Shown one piece after another: positions 34,567 to 42,294 of a DNA stretch of 64,000 nt. The stretch is from Actinomycetota bacterium (lineage in GTDB: Bacteria > Actinomycetota > Acidimicrobiia > Acidimicrobiales > Aldehydirespiratoraceae). The translations under genes were made by a program, and so were the position numbers. Where the stretch lies: positions 124,001 to 188,000 of the forward strand of contig JAPOHW010000001.1 in NCBI GenBank assembly GCA_029979265.1, given 5' to 3'. A model generated the notes under the pieces. That model was not told the DNA's origin, did no database searches, and was given only the letters and a program-made list of their open reading frames with translations. Position 1 is the first letter of the stretch. Each line of letters begins with the position of its first letter.

Positions 34567-36827
34567 CCGCCCTCCGATCCGAGGAAGACGGCCCGGGCGA
34601 GATCGTCGCGCTCGGCGAGTTCGTGCGCCGGGCCCTCGAACCGCACCTGGCCCTTTTCGAGGAACACGGCCCGATCTGCGATCGCAAGGGCGACGTTGAG
34701 CGATTGCTCGACGACGATCATGGTCTGGCCCGCAGCCCGAAGCGTGTCGATGTGACCCAGGAGATCTTGCACCACGGTCGGGGCGAGACCGAGGCTGAGT
34801 TCGTCGATGATCAAGACGTCGGGTTCGTGAAGCATGACGCGTCCCAGGGCAAGCATCTGCTGCTGTCCACCGGAGAGGTCACCGGCTTTGCTGGCCCGGT
34901 GTTCGGCGAGGGCGGGAAACAGGTCGAAGACCTTGGCGATTCGGCGTTCGACCTCGGTCTTGTCGCGCCGGTACCGGAACGCACCCATCTCGAGGTTTTC
35001 GCGAATCGTCATCGACGGGAAGACGCCGCGACCGCCGGGCAGCATCTCGATGCCGAGCTTGCCCCGCACCTCCGGTGTGGCGAACGTGATGGTGCGGCCG
35101 TCGAGTCGAACGACACCGCGCTCGGGTGTCCCGAGCCCGGTGATGACGTTGAGGATGGTCGATTTGCCGGCACCGTTGGTTCCGAGGAGGGCGAGTGTCT
35201 CGCCCTTGCGCACTTCGAACGAGAGGTCGAACAGCACTTGGACCTGGCCATAGCTGAAGTCGACCTGGTTGACCTGGATCGCCGGGATGTTGTCGGGATC
35301 GTCGGCTTGACGACGCTGTTCGTCTTGCTCCTCTCGCAGTTCGGACACGACCAGGCTGAGATCACGACGCATCCGGCGTGAACCCTGCACCATGAAGAAC
35401 CCACCCAGCGGCATGAACAGCATCGTCAGTGCGATGATCGTCGGCCGTTCGCCGACGGCGTCCTGCAGGAAGGCCGAGATCAGGCCGCCGGCGATGCCAC
35501 CGCCGGCGAACATGAAGAAGGTGATGATCGCCGTACCCATACCCCGGAGGCGGTAGGGAACCACGCTCTGGATCGATGGTTGGATCATGGCGAACGAGGC
35601 GCCGAGGAACGTCATGTTGAACGCACCGACGACGACGAAGGCGAGCAGCGCCCAAGGAATCGTGGCGGTGCCCAGTGGACCGAAGTCGAAGACGGCACGG
35701 TTCTCGAGCAGGCTCGGCATTGCGTATTGCAGCGGGACGAGCAGGGTGGAGGGCAGGAGCAGGAGGCCGAGGATCTTCATCGCCCCATCGGGGTTGGTGC
35801 GAAATGTCCTGTCGAATCGTCGTCCGACCCACGGCAGGAAGAAGATGAGGAGGACACCCGACGGCGCAACGGCAAAGCCACGTTCGAGCGCATCAAGTCC
35901 GAACTCCTCTTCGAGGAAGAAACTCTGGATCGACTGGGCGGGGAAGAGCGCAAAGCCGATCGCCACCATCGCCAACGTCATGTAGCGGATGGTGTCGATC
36001 CGCCAGATGCGGGCGAAGGCCGCCTCGACCGAGATCGGGACCTCGTCGCGCGCCTCGAGTCCTGTTCCGAGGACATCCTTCTTCTCCCACTGGCCGCGCT
36101 CGGGTTCGGGAATGAAGAAGGCGAGCAGACCCATCACGGCGACGGGAATACCGAGCACGAAGTAGGCCCATCGCCAGCCGGCGGCGCCCCCGGCGATTGC
36201 GGCGATGCCACCGACCAGGATCGGCGAGGCTGCCGAGAAGATGCGCCCGACCCCCTGGTTGGTGGCGTACATGCGGCCACGGGTGGCGATCGGGTAGGTG
36301 TCGGCCAGCAAGGTGCTGTGGACGGTGATGGTGTTTGCCTTGCTGATACCGGTGAAGAACCGCGCCACGAATAGGTTGAACGCGTTGACGGCGGCGCCCG
36401 ACAGGAATGCGAAGAATCCGAAGGCGAGGCTGGCAACGCCCACGATCGGGCCGCGTCGCATGCGGTCGGCGAGCCAACCCATCGGTCCGGCACCGAGCAC
36501 GAAGAACGCCACCGACGCAGTGGAGATGAAGGTGATCGTGCCGTCGCTGACACCGAAGGTCTCGGCGATGTCGGGTCCGAGGATCGTGATCGCCGACTGC
36601 TCGAGTTCATCGAGGGAGTTGAGGATGAGCAGCACGACGAACGTGAAGAAACCACCTTTCCGGAGGCCCTCTTTGAGCGGCATCTCTTCGCCACCGACAC
36701 CGGGCAGGAGGTCGTCGGCGAAGATGACATCGCCGGATCGCTGTGCCTGCGCCGTCCGCCGAGCGGCTTCTTCGTCGAGTACCGCCGCGGTCAGCGACGC
36801 CGCATGGTGCTGCTCCTCGTCGCTCAC
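34563..36827 (-). CDS. Fused MFS transporter and LivF-type ABC ATPase
   Basis: A 754-residue chain of very unusual make-up. After a 50-residue polar leader, residues about 55-475 are an MFS transporter with roughly 12 helices and motif A (GPMGWLADRMRRGPIVG). A charged linker follows, and residues 516-754 are a complete LivF ATPase: Walker A GTNGAGKST at 549-557, LSGGQQQ at 651-657, Walker B VLIIDE near 671-676, and VVEQSLN. GTG 36827 was chosen since GGGGG lies just upstream; the open frame continues further but without conservation. The ATGA overlap with the LivH-LivM-LivG gene means the two giant proteins are made together and probably form one assembly. What the MFS part does in it is not known. 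Confidence 0.88.
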   Translation of the reverse strand: MSDEEQHHAASLTAAVLDEEAARRTAQAQRSGDVIFADDLLPGVGGEEMPLKEGLRKGGFFTFVVLLILNSLDELEQSAITILGPDIAETFGVSDGTITFISTASVAFFVLGAGPMGWLADRMRRGPIVGVASLAFGFFAFLSGAAVNAFNLFVARFFTGISKANTITVHSTLLADTYPIATRGRMYATNQGVGRIFSAASPILVGGIAAIAGGAAGWRWAYFVLGIPVAVMGLLAFFIPEPERGQWEKKDVLGTGLEARDEVPISVEAAFARIWRIDTIRYMTLAMVAIGFALFPAQSIQSFFLEEEFGLDALERGFAVAPSGVLLIFFLPWVGRRFDRTFRTNPDGAMKILGLLLLPSTLLVPLQYAMPSLLENRAVFDFGPLGTATIPWALLAFVVVGAFNMTFLGASFAMIQPSIQSVVPYRLRGMGTAIITFFMFAGGGIAGGLISAFLQDAVGERPTIIALTMLFMPLGGFFMVQGSRRMRRDLSLVVSELREEQDEQRRQADDPDNIPAIQVNQVDFSYGQVQVLFDLSFEVRKGETLALLGTNGAGKSTILNVITGLGTPERGVVRLDGRTITFATPEVRGKLGIEMLPGGRGVFPSMTIRENLEMGAFRYRRDKTEVERRIAKVFDLFPALAEHRASKAGDLSGGQQQMLALGRVMLHEPDVLIIDELSLGLAPTVVQDLLGHIDTLRAAGQTMIVVEQSLNVALAIADRAVFLEKGQVRFEGPAHELAERDDLARAVFLGSEGG

Positions 36828-36906
36828 TCGTCCCCCTTGACGCCCCCCGGCAGAGGTGACCATAGGCGCGTTCTCGGGGTGTGGACTAGCTGATTCTGAC
36901 GGACCG

Positions 36907-37770
36907 TCAGGTGTCGGCGCTCGACCTGTTTCTGCGATCGGTACCCGGCGGGCCGGCGCTCGTGTGGCTGGTGTTGGGCGGATCGACCGCCCAGGCAGGG
37001 GTGCTTCCCCACCGGCCGTCGAACACGAAATGGTCGAGCGGCCGCCGGCGAACCGGTCCATGGCCACCAACCGGTTTCCCGACGGTGACGGTGGCCGCCA
37101 ACAAGGCATCGTCGGGGATCTGCAGAAGGTTGCGCAGGTCGACCTCCACGGGCAGGTGCCACATCGCTACAACGCCGCCGTAGCCGCGCCCGCGAGCCGC
37201 AAGGAGCAGGTTCTGCATGGCCGGATAGATCGACGACCCCTCGGTCTCGGTCGGCTCTCGGTGTCGGAGCAGTACCGGGAAGATCAATGCCGGCACGGTG
37301 GCCAGGCCGCTGATGTGTTCGTCCATCGAGCGCGCCATGCGGGCCTTCGGGGAGTTGTCATCGCTCCCCGAGCCGGCTTCGTAGCCGTCGTGGTGGCGCT
37401 TGGCCCGCCAGAGGCGAGCTGCGGCATCGGCAACGAGGCGCTTCGCCTCGGCCGCAACCGGGCCGTCGGTGAGCACGATCAATCGGAAGGGCTGCCGGTT
37501 GCTGCCGGTCGGCGCCCGGCTGGCGGCGAAACAGATGTCGCGCAGGACGTCCTCGGGCACGGGCTCGTCGCGATAGCGGCGAATCGATCGGGTGCTGGCG
37601 ATTCCTTCGAGCAGCCCGACGGTGTCGGCCGCAACGGGGATATGGGCCAGCGGATGCGCCGCCCCATCAGCGGCGACCGAATCTGCGGTGGACCCTGCGT
37701 CGGTGGACTTTGCGTCGGTGGACCCTGCGTTGGCTGACTCTGCGTCGGCCAGGTGCTCCCCATCGGTCAT
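36907..37770 (-). CDS. Nitroreductase-family FMN oxidoreductase
   Basis: A 287-residue flavoprotein. Residues 55-275 match the nitroreductase fold: STRSIRRYRDEPVPEDVLRDI with the FMN phosphate-binding arginines, AASRAPTGSNRQPFRLIV, and the closing GKPVGGHGPVRRRPLDHFV. The first ~40 residues are a low-complexity tail rich in D, A, S and T, encoded by 15-bp tandem repeats at 37690-37750. The open frame continues upstream past the ATG but only as antisense of the next gene. TAGGGT is 7 bases before ATG 37770. Substrate unknown; reduction of nitro groups or of C=C bonds is possible. Confidence 0.85.
   Translation of the reverse strand: MTDGEHLADAESANAGSTDAKSTDAGSTADSVAADGAAHPLAHIPVAADTVGLLEGIASTRSIRRYRDEPVPEDVLRDICFAASRAPTGSNRQPFRLIVLTDGPVAAEAKRLVADAAARLWRAKRHHDGYEAGSGSDDNSPKARMARSMDEHISGLATVPALIFPVLLRHREPTETEGSSIYPAMQNLLLAARGRGYGGVVAMWHLPVEVDLRNLLQIPDDALLAATVTVGKPVGGHGPVRRRPLDHFVFDGRWGSTPAWAVDPPNTSHTSAGPPGTDRRNRSSADT
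37690..37750 (-). repeat. 15-bp tandem repeat inside the nitroreductase N-terminus
   Basis: About four diverged copies of a 15-bp unit (GTCGGTGGACCCTGC-like on plus) encode repeating Ser/Thr-Asp-Ala residues. They precede the enzyme domain and are probably tolerated as a flexible tail. Confidence 0.7.
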
Positions 37771-37777
37771 GGCCGCC

Positions 37778-37783
37778 ACCCTA
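37778..37783 (-). promoter_or_regulatory. -10 element of probable leaderless promoter for the nitroreductase gene
   Basis: TAGGGT on the minus strand, 7 bases before ATG 37770. Confidence 0.45.
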
Positions 37784-37796
37784 GGGCGCGCATTCG

Positions 37797-37908
37797 TGGT
37801 CGAACATTGCCGTGGTCGAACAGTGCCGTGCTCGAACAGTGCCGTGGTCGAACAGTGGCGTGCTCGAACAGTGACCTGATCGAACAGCGACGTGACCAAG
37901 CATTGAAG
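37797..37908 (+). repeat. Intergenic tandem array of seven 16-bp units
   Basis: Units based on TGGTCGAACAGTGCCG begin every 16 bases from 37797 to 37893. Copies 1-5 differ at one to three positions; copies 6 and 7 are more diverged. The array fills the space between two divergent genes and ends 20 bases before the -10 element of the kinase gene. Confidence 0.92.
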
Positions 37909-37927
37909 TGCCGGGGGAGTGGTGCTG

Positions 37928-37933
37928 TACGAT
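37928..37933 (+). promoter_or_regulatory. -10 element of probable leaderless promoter for the kinase-like gene
   Basis: TACGAT, 8 bases before the GTG start at 37942; the spacer is almost all C. Confidence 0.45.
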
Positions 37934-37941
37934 CGCCCCCC

Positions 37942-39123
37942 GTGGCTCCACGATCCAAGGCGTTCATCCCGAACGCGCCGGGCGAACTGACGCCGGAATG
38001 GATCACCGCTGCGCTTCGCCGAACCGGGGCGCAGGGTTCGGTCACCGGATTGACGGTCGAGCCCCTGTCCGATGGGGGCATCGGCATGACGGGTCAGACC
38101 GTGCGCGTCCGACTCGAATGCAGCGCAGATGCCGACGGCATTCCCGACACGGTCATCGCAAAGTTCGCGGCGTCCGATCCCCAGACGCGGGGCCTCATCG
38201 AGGTCTACGACTCGTACGCACGCGAGATTCGCTTCTATCAGCGCTACGCCGAACGCATGCCGGTGCGGGTTCCCACCTACTTCGGCGCCGATTACGACCC
38301 GGGTTCGTCGGGTCAGGCCGGTCCCGTGATGCGCCATCTCGTCGATGCCTTGCCGGTGGGCATGAAGATCTGGATCTCGAAGAACACCGTGCGCTACATG
38401 CGGCCGTCGAAGCGCCGCTACGCGCTGCTGATCGAAGACATGGGTGCCTTCGGCTCCGTGCACGATCTCACATCGCCACCTGACGATGATCAGGTCGCCG
38501 CTGCCCTCGACGTCTTCGCCGCAATCCATGCCCGGTTCTGGAACGACGCCTCCTTGGCCGGAGACGACACGTTCGACGTCATCACCACCACCACGCCCCG
38601 CCTGCTGCGCGACGTGGCGCGCGCTCGGGCGTTGCCGATCGCATGCGATCGCTACGGCTGGCTCGGCGATGAGGAACGCAATCGATTGCTGGAGGCATGC
38701 GATCGGTTCGGCGCCGACCTTGCCCATCTCAATCAACCGGTCACTCTTGTGCACGGCGACCCGCGCACCGACAACCTCCTGTACACACCGGACGGTTCGG
38801 TGATCCTGCTCGACTGGGCGTTGACAGCCAACGGGCACCCGGGTTGGGACGTCGGCTATCTGCTGTCGTCGTGCCTCGGACGTGAGCGCATCGGTGCACG
38901 CGACGCACTCGTCGCCGGGTATCGGGCTGCGCTCGCCTCCCATGGCGTCACGCTCGACGAGGTGGAACTGCAGGACGCAATCGACGCCGCCTATCGCGTC
39001 GTCGCCGTGCAGCAGTTGCTGGCGCTCTCCGTGCTCGAAGGAACTGACGACATGACCGGGGCGGAGATGGCCGACCTGTGGTTGCCGCGGTTGGCGGCCG
39101 GGTTGACCCACCGCTGGGCCTGA
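37942..39123 (+). CDS. Aminoglycoside phosphotransferase (APH)/ecdysteroid-kinase-like protein
   Basis: A 393-residue protein of the protein-kinase-like APH superfamily. The N-lobe contains the nucleotide-binding lysine region (VIAKFAAS), the catalytic loop is LVHGDPRTDNLLY (HGDxxxxN) and the magnesium motif is ILLDWALTANGHPGWDVGYLL. Relatives in actinobacteria phosphorylate small alcohols or act in acyl-CoA degradation loci, and resistance is only one of several possible roles. The GTG start at 37942 follows TACGAT by 8 bases. Confidence 0.83.
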   Translation: MAPRSKAFIPNAPGELTPEWITAALRRTGAQGSVTGLTVEPLSDGGIGMTGQTVRVRLECSADADGIPDTVIAKFAASDPQTRGLIEVYDSYAREIRFYQRYAERMPVRVPTYFGADYDPGSSGQAGPVMRHLVDALPVGMKIWISKNTVRYMRPSKRRYALLIEDMGAFGSVHDLTSPPDDDQVAAALDVFAAIHARFWNDASLAGDDTFDVITTTTPRLLRDVARARALPIACDRYGWLGDEERNRLLEACDRFGADLAHLNQPVTLVHGDPRTDNLLYTPDGSVILLDWALTANGHPGWDVGYLLSSCLGRERIGARDALVAGYRAALASHGVTLDEVELQDAIDAAYRVVAVQQLLALSVLEGTDDMTGAEMADLWLPRLAAGLTHRWA

Positions 39124-39142
39124 TCCAGCGGCGAAGTTGCTG

Positions 39143-39157
39143 ACCTCGGCCGGAGGT
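39143..39157. terminator. Weak hairpin between convergent genes
   Basis: ACCTC (39143-39147) pairs with GAGGT (39153-39157) around a five-base loop, between the stops of the kinase and SDR genes. No T-run, so its terminating function is doubtful. Confidence 0.25.
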
Positions 39158-39180
39158 GGCCGCCGAACGGCGCGCTCGAA

Positions 39181-40083
39181 TCAGCCGGGCCAGCCGTGAT
39201 GGGGTGGAACCTCGAATGCACCGATCGCATCGGCTCGACGATGGAGCAGGTCGACCGTCTCGCGGAGGTCCATGGTGATGATGTAGCGGCGCTCGATCGT
39301 TGCCTCGACCACGAAATCACCCTGTGCGTCGAGGTCGGCCTCGTTCACGTCCCGGCCGGCGCGCTCGAGCATCGCCTTCATCTCGTCGAAGGTCATGCTG
39401 GTGCGCCCGGTCGCCTCGCCGACCCGTTGGAGGTGCTCGGGACGGTTGCGTTGGGCGGTGAAAAGCCCAGTCCGTTGCAACCCGCCGGCTGGGTAGAAGA
39501 CGGAGGCTCGAAGCTGGGTTCCCTCGCTGCGAAGGTTGTGATGGAGCGCTTCGGTGAAGCAGGAGACGGCCGCTTTCGACGAGGCGTAGACCGATGCGGT
39601 GGGCACCGGTGCAAAGCCGCCATCGCCCGAAGACGTGTTGACGACCTGACCGGGCACACCGCTTTCGATCATGCGGGGCACGAACTCCGACACGCAGAAT
39701 GCGGTGCCGAACACGTTGACACCGAAGCACCAACGCCAGTCGTTCGGCTCCTGCTGCCAGGGCTTTCCGCCACCACCGGAGGTGACGCCGGCGTTGTTGA
39801 ACAGCAGGTTGACCTTGCCGTGGGTGGCATAGACATGATCGGCCAACGCCTTCACCGAAGCCTCGTCGGTGATGTCGGTTCGCCATCCCGAGACCGACCC
39901 GACGGGTGCGAGCTCGGCGATCGTTTCGTCGATGGCGCCCTGCTCGATGTCGGCGACGACCGCAGCGGCCCCGGCCCGCAACAGGGCGCCGACGATGCCC
40001 TTGCCGATGCCGCTGGCACCACCGGTGACAACGGCGACCGAGTCGGCGATGTCGATCGGGAGGAGCGTGCCCTGCTCGCTCAT
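39181..40083 (-). CDS. Short-chain dehydrogenase/reductase (SDR)
   Basis: A 300-residue SDR. The cofactor motif is TGGASGIGKGI, with a D in VVADIEQGAI after strand 2 that favours NAD. NNAG is present (LLFNNAGVTSGGGG), the catalytic serine is in NTSSGDGG and the active-site pair is YASSKAA. A C-terminal extension of about 70 residues follows the core. The ATG 40083, preceded by GAAGGAG, overlaps the stop of the upstream amidohydrolase gene, so the two enzymes probably act in the same pathway. Confidence 0.88.
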   Translation of the reverse strand: MSEQGTLLPIDIADSVAVVTGGASGIGKGIVGALLRAGAAAVVADIEQGAIDETIAELAPVGSVSGWRTDITDEASVKALADHVYATHGKVNLLFNNAGVTSGGGGKPWQQEPNDWRWCFGVNVFGTAFCVSEFVPRMIESGVPGQVVNTSSGDGGFAPVPTASVYASSKAAVSCFTEALHHNLRSEGTQLRASVFYPAGGLQRTGLFTAQRNRPEHLQRVGEATGRTSMTFDEMKAMLERAGRDVNEADLDAQGDFVVEATIERRYIITMDLRETVDLLHRRADAIGAFEVPPHHGWPG

Positions 40084-41405
40084 GCGACGGCTCCTTCGAG
40101 TTGGTTGAGCGGATTCATCCCAGGACAGCCCTTGGCCCGCTCCGGGATCTCTCCGTAGTCGATCGGGGTCGCCACCTGGTCCTTGGTCGGGCAGAACCGT
40201 TCCGCAAGCGGCAGGAGCGCATCGATGTCGAAGTTGTAGACCTTCGCTGCGTTGGTCGTGAGCATCTGCACGGCTTCGTCGACGGAATAGTTGGCAAACG
40301 TCAGGCGCAGATGCTCTTTGGTGTGGGGGTGACTTCCCTCGATGTGGGGGTAGTCGCTTCCCCACATGACCTTGTGGGTTCCGACCGATCGTGCGACTGC
40401 GGTTTCGGACGGTCGCAGGAAGGAGGCACCGATGTGGCACTGCCGTTCGAAGTACTCGCTCGGGGTGAGCGACATCTGGGCGACGGCCTGGCCTCCGAAG
40501 ATCGATTCGGATCCGTACCGGCTGTACTTCATGCGGTGGTAGAAGCTGTCGAGCTTGGCCAGGGTGTCGGGTACCCACGCGGTACCGGTCTCGGTGATGA
40601 CATAGTCGAGTTCAGGGTGACGTTCGAACACGCCGGAGAACATCAGGTGCCACAGGGCGCGCTGCGTCCACCACTGCACTTCGAGCATGAACATCGCAAG
40701 CGACGCTGGGAAATGGTTGCCGAAGTTCGGGGACGCACCGCCGGCGTGATGATTGAGGGGCATGCCGTGGGCTGCGGCGGCGGCCCAGATCGGTTCATAG
40801 CTCTTCGAGTAGAGCGGTTCGAACGGAGAGTCGGGTGGTGCCCCCGGTACCAGCACGCCCCCGGTGAGCCCGTTCTCGGCCGCCCACTCGATCTCGGCCA
40901 CCGAACCTTCGACATCGCCGAGGAAGATCTGAAAGACGCCGGCTCGTCGGTGCGGCGCCTCGCTCACGAAGTCGGCGAGCCATCGATTGTGAGCTCGGAG
41001 GCCGGCCCATCGGTACTCGAAATTGTCTTGATAGGGCGGCGCTTCGAAACTGCTCGCTGCCGGTGGGGCGAAGGGCGGTTGCGTGTTGGGGAACAGCACC
41101 GTTGCCACGACGCCGTCTTGTTCCTGCTCCCGCAGGCGACGTTCACTCGACCAGTTGCGGTCGCCATATTCGTCGGGGTCGCCGTCGACGCCGACCTCGA
41201 GCGGCGAGCGCTCCATGTCTTTGAACAGTTCCTTCTGGCGTGCCACCCCTTCCTCGATGCTGGTGGCCCAGCGGTCGAAATCGTCGTGGTACGCCGAAGC
41301 GAGGTACTGCTTGTAGCTCCGCACGTCGGCCCCGCAGTGGGCGTCGGCCGAGATGACGATGTGGTGATCGGTGGCGGGAAGGTCGAACGGATCGGTGAGG
41401 CTCAC
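40080..41405 (-). CDS. Amidohydrolase family 2 (PF04909-type) metal-dependent enzyme
   Basis: A 441-residue TIM-barrel protein. The metal-binding D21-x-H23 in ISADAHCGAD, the histidine in MPLNHHAGG near 220, and the aspartate in MWGSDYPHIEG near 350 match the ACMSD/decarboxylase and lactonase group. It may decarboxylate or hydrolyse an aromatic or carboxylated intermediate. It starts with GTG 41405 and no clear Shine-Dalgarno. It is coupled to the SDR downstream; the small DUF6356 gene lies just upstream on the same strand. Confidence 0.85.
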   Translation of the reverse strand: MSLTDPFDLPATDHHIVISADAHCGADVRSYKQYLASAYHDDFDRWATSIEEGVARQKELFKDMERSPLEVGVDGDPDEYGDRNWSSERRLREQEQDGVVATVLFPNTQPPFAPPAASSFEAPPYQDNFEYRWAGLRAHNRWLADFVSEAPHRRAGVFQIFLGDVEGSVAEIEWAAENGLTGGVLVPGAPPDSPFEPLYSKSYEPIWAAAAAHGMPLNHHAGGASPNFGNHFPASLAMFMLEVQWWTQRALWHLMFSGVFERHPELDYVITETGTAWVPDTLAKLDSFYHRMKYSRYGSESIFGGQAVAQMSLTPSEYFERQCHIGASFLRPSETAVARSVGTHKVMWGSDYPHIEGSHPHTKEHLRLTFANYSVDEAVQMLTTNAAKVYNFDIDALLPLAERFCPTKDQVATPIDYGEIPERAKGCPGMNPLNQLEGAVA

Positions 41406-41426
41406 GTCCTCACTGTTCCCGCTCGG

Positions 41427-41699
41427 TCAGGACGCGTGCAAGACGGCTGGGTCGGCCGGCGGCGGCGTGGCCGCCTTCACGAGGGTGATGCGGTCACGGT
41501 GACCCTGCTCGATGCACTGGTGCAGGCAGTTGATCCGGTCGCTCGCCGTGGTCTTGTGGAACATCGGCAAGAACGCATGGACCAACGCTGCGACCGCCGC
41601 GCCGAACAACTGGCGGCTCACGCTGGCTGCCACCCGCATGTGTTCGCCGTAGGTCTCGCCTGCACTGTTCGGGTGTTCGGTGAACGGGTTCGTAGCCAT
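41427..41699 (-). CDS. Small DUF6356-like membrane protein
   Basis: A 90-residue protein. The N-terminus FTEHPNSAGETYGEHMRVAAS followed by a hydrophobic helix (LFGAAVAALVHAFLPMF) and TTASDRINCLHQ resembles the DUF6356 group of small one-helix proteins. Function unknown. It is divergent from the Lrp-family regulator and shares the promoter region with it. TAAGGT lies 6 bases before the ATG. Confidence 0.72.
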   Translation of the reverse strand: MATNPFTEHPNSAGETYGEHMRVAASVSRQLFGAAVAALVHAFLPMFHKTTASDRINCLHQCIEQGHRDRITLVKAATPPPADPAVLHAS

Positions 41700-41705
41700 G
41701 GGATC

Positions 41706-41711
41706 ACCTTA
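41706..41711 (-). promoter_or_regulatory. -10 element of probable leaderless promoter for the DUF6356-like gene
   Basis: TAAGGT on the minus strand, 6 bases before ATG 41699. Confidence 0.5.
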
Positions 41712-41764
41712 CGAATATCTGGGTGCAAGATCTGGCCTTGTTTCGCGTCTAGAACCGATAGGCG

Positions 41765-41770
41765 TAGCAT
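41765..41770 (+). promoter_or_regulatory. -10 element upstream of the Lrp-family gene
   Basis: TAGCAT lies 36 bases before the ATG 41807. AGGAG at 41794-41798 gives a normal Shine-Dalgarno, so unlike its neighbours this message is probably leadered. Confidence 0.4.
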
Positions 41771-41806
41771 ATTGTGTTGCAAAAGAGCCGATCAGGAGCA
41801 AGAAGT

Positions 41807-42271
41807 ATGAAACTTGATGAGATTGATCGGGAAATCGTGCGATTGCTCCAAGCCGATGCCTCGTTGACTGCGCGCGAGTTGGCCGAGCATGTCGGTCTGA
41901 CATCGACGCCGTGCTGGCGGCGGGTGCAGATTCTCGAACGCGAAGGTGTCATCACTGGCCGGGTGGCTCTCGTCGACCCTCGCTCGATCGGTCTTGGTGT
42001 CACCGTCATGGTGCACATTCGCACCAACGATCACAGTGCAGCGTGGCTCGAGCGCTTCACCGCTGCGCTCGACGAATTGCCCGAGATCATCGAGGCGTAC
42101 CGGATCTCGGGGGAGATCGACTACACGCTGAAGGTCGTTGTGCCGTCGATCGACGCGTTCGACGGCTTCTACAAGCGACTGATCACCGAGGTGGATCTCT
42201 ACGACGTTCGCAGCGTGTTCGTCATGGAGGAGATGAAGCGCACTACGGCGTTGCCGCTCGATTTCGCCTGA
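41807..42271 (+). CDS. Lrp/AsnC-family transcriptional regulator
   Basis: A 154-residue regulator. Residues 1-60 form the winged helix (LDEIDREIVRLLQADASLTARELAEHVGLTSTPCWRRVQ), and residues 65-150 the RAM ligand-binding domain. It binds amino acids or related metabolites as an oligomer. ATG 41807 is preceded by AGGAG with an 8-base spacer, so the in-frame ATG at 41774 is less likely. It is divergent from the DUF6356 gene and sits before the LLM gene, either of which could be its target. Confidence 0.92.
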   Translation: MKLDEIDREIVRLLQADASLTARELAEHVGLTSTPCWRRVQILEREGVITGRVALVDPRSIGLGVTVMVHIRTNDHSAAWLERFTAALDELPEIIEAYRISGEIDYTLKVVVPSIDAFDGFYKRLITEVDLYDVRSVFVMEEMKRTTALPLDFA

Positions 42272-42282
42272 GCTCCGTTGTG

Positions 42283-42288
42283 TAGCTT
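42283..42288 (+). promoter_or_regulatory. -10 element of probable leaderless promoter for the LLM gene at 42295
   Basis: TAGCTT, 6 bases before ATG 42295; it lies in the 23-base gap after the Lrp-family gene. Confidence 0.5.
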
Positions 42289-42294
42289 CTGACC

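Noticed and set aside
37797-37908. CRISPR-like array
   Set aside because: Units are 16 bp and directly adjacent, without spacers; the same holds for the 13- and 14-bp arrays elsewhere. No cas genes are near.
37942-39123. Aminoglycoside resistance gene
   Set aside because: Only the superfamily catalytic motifs are shared; the surroundings are catabolic and such proteins in actinobacteria are often not resistance enzymes.
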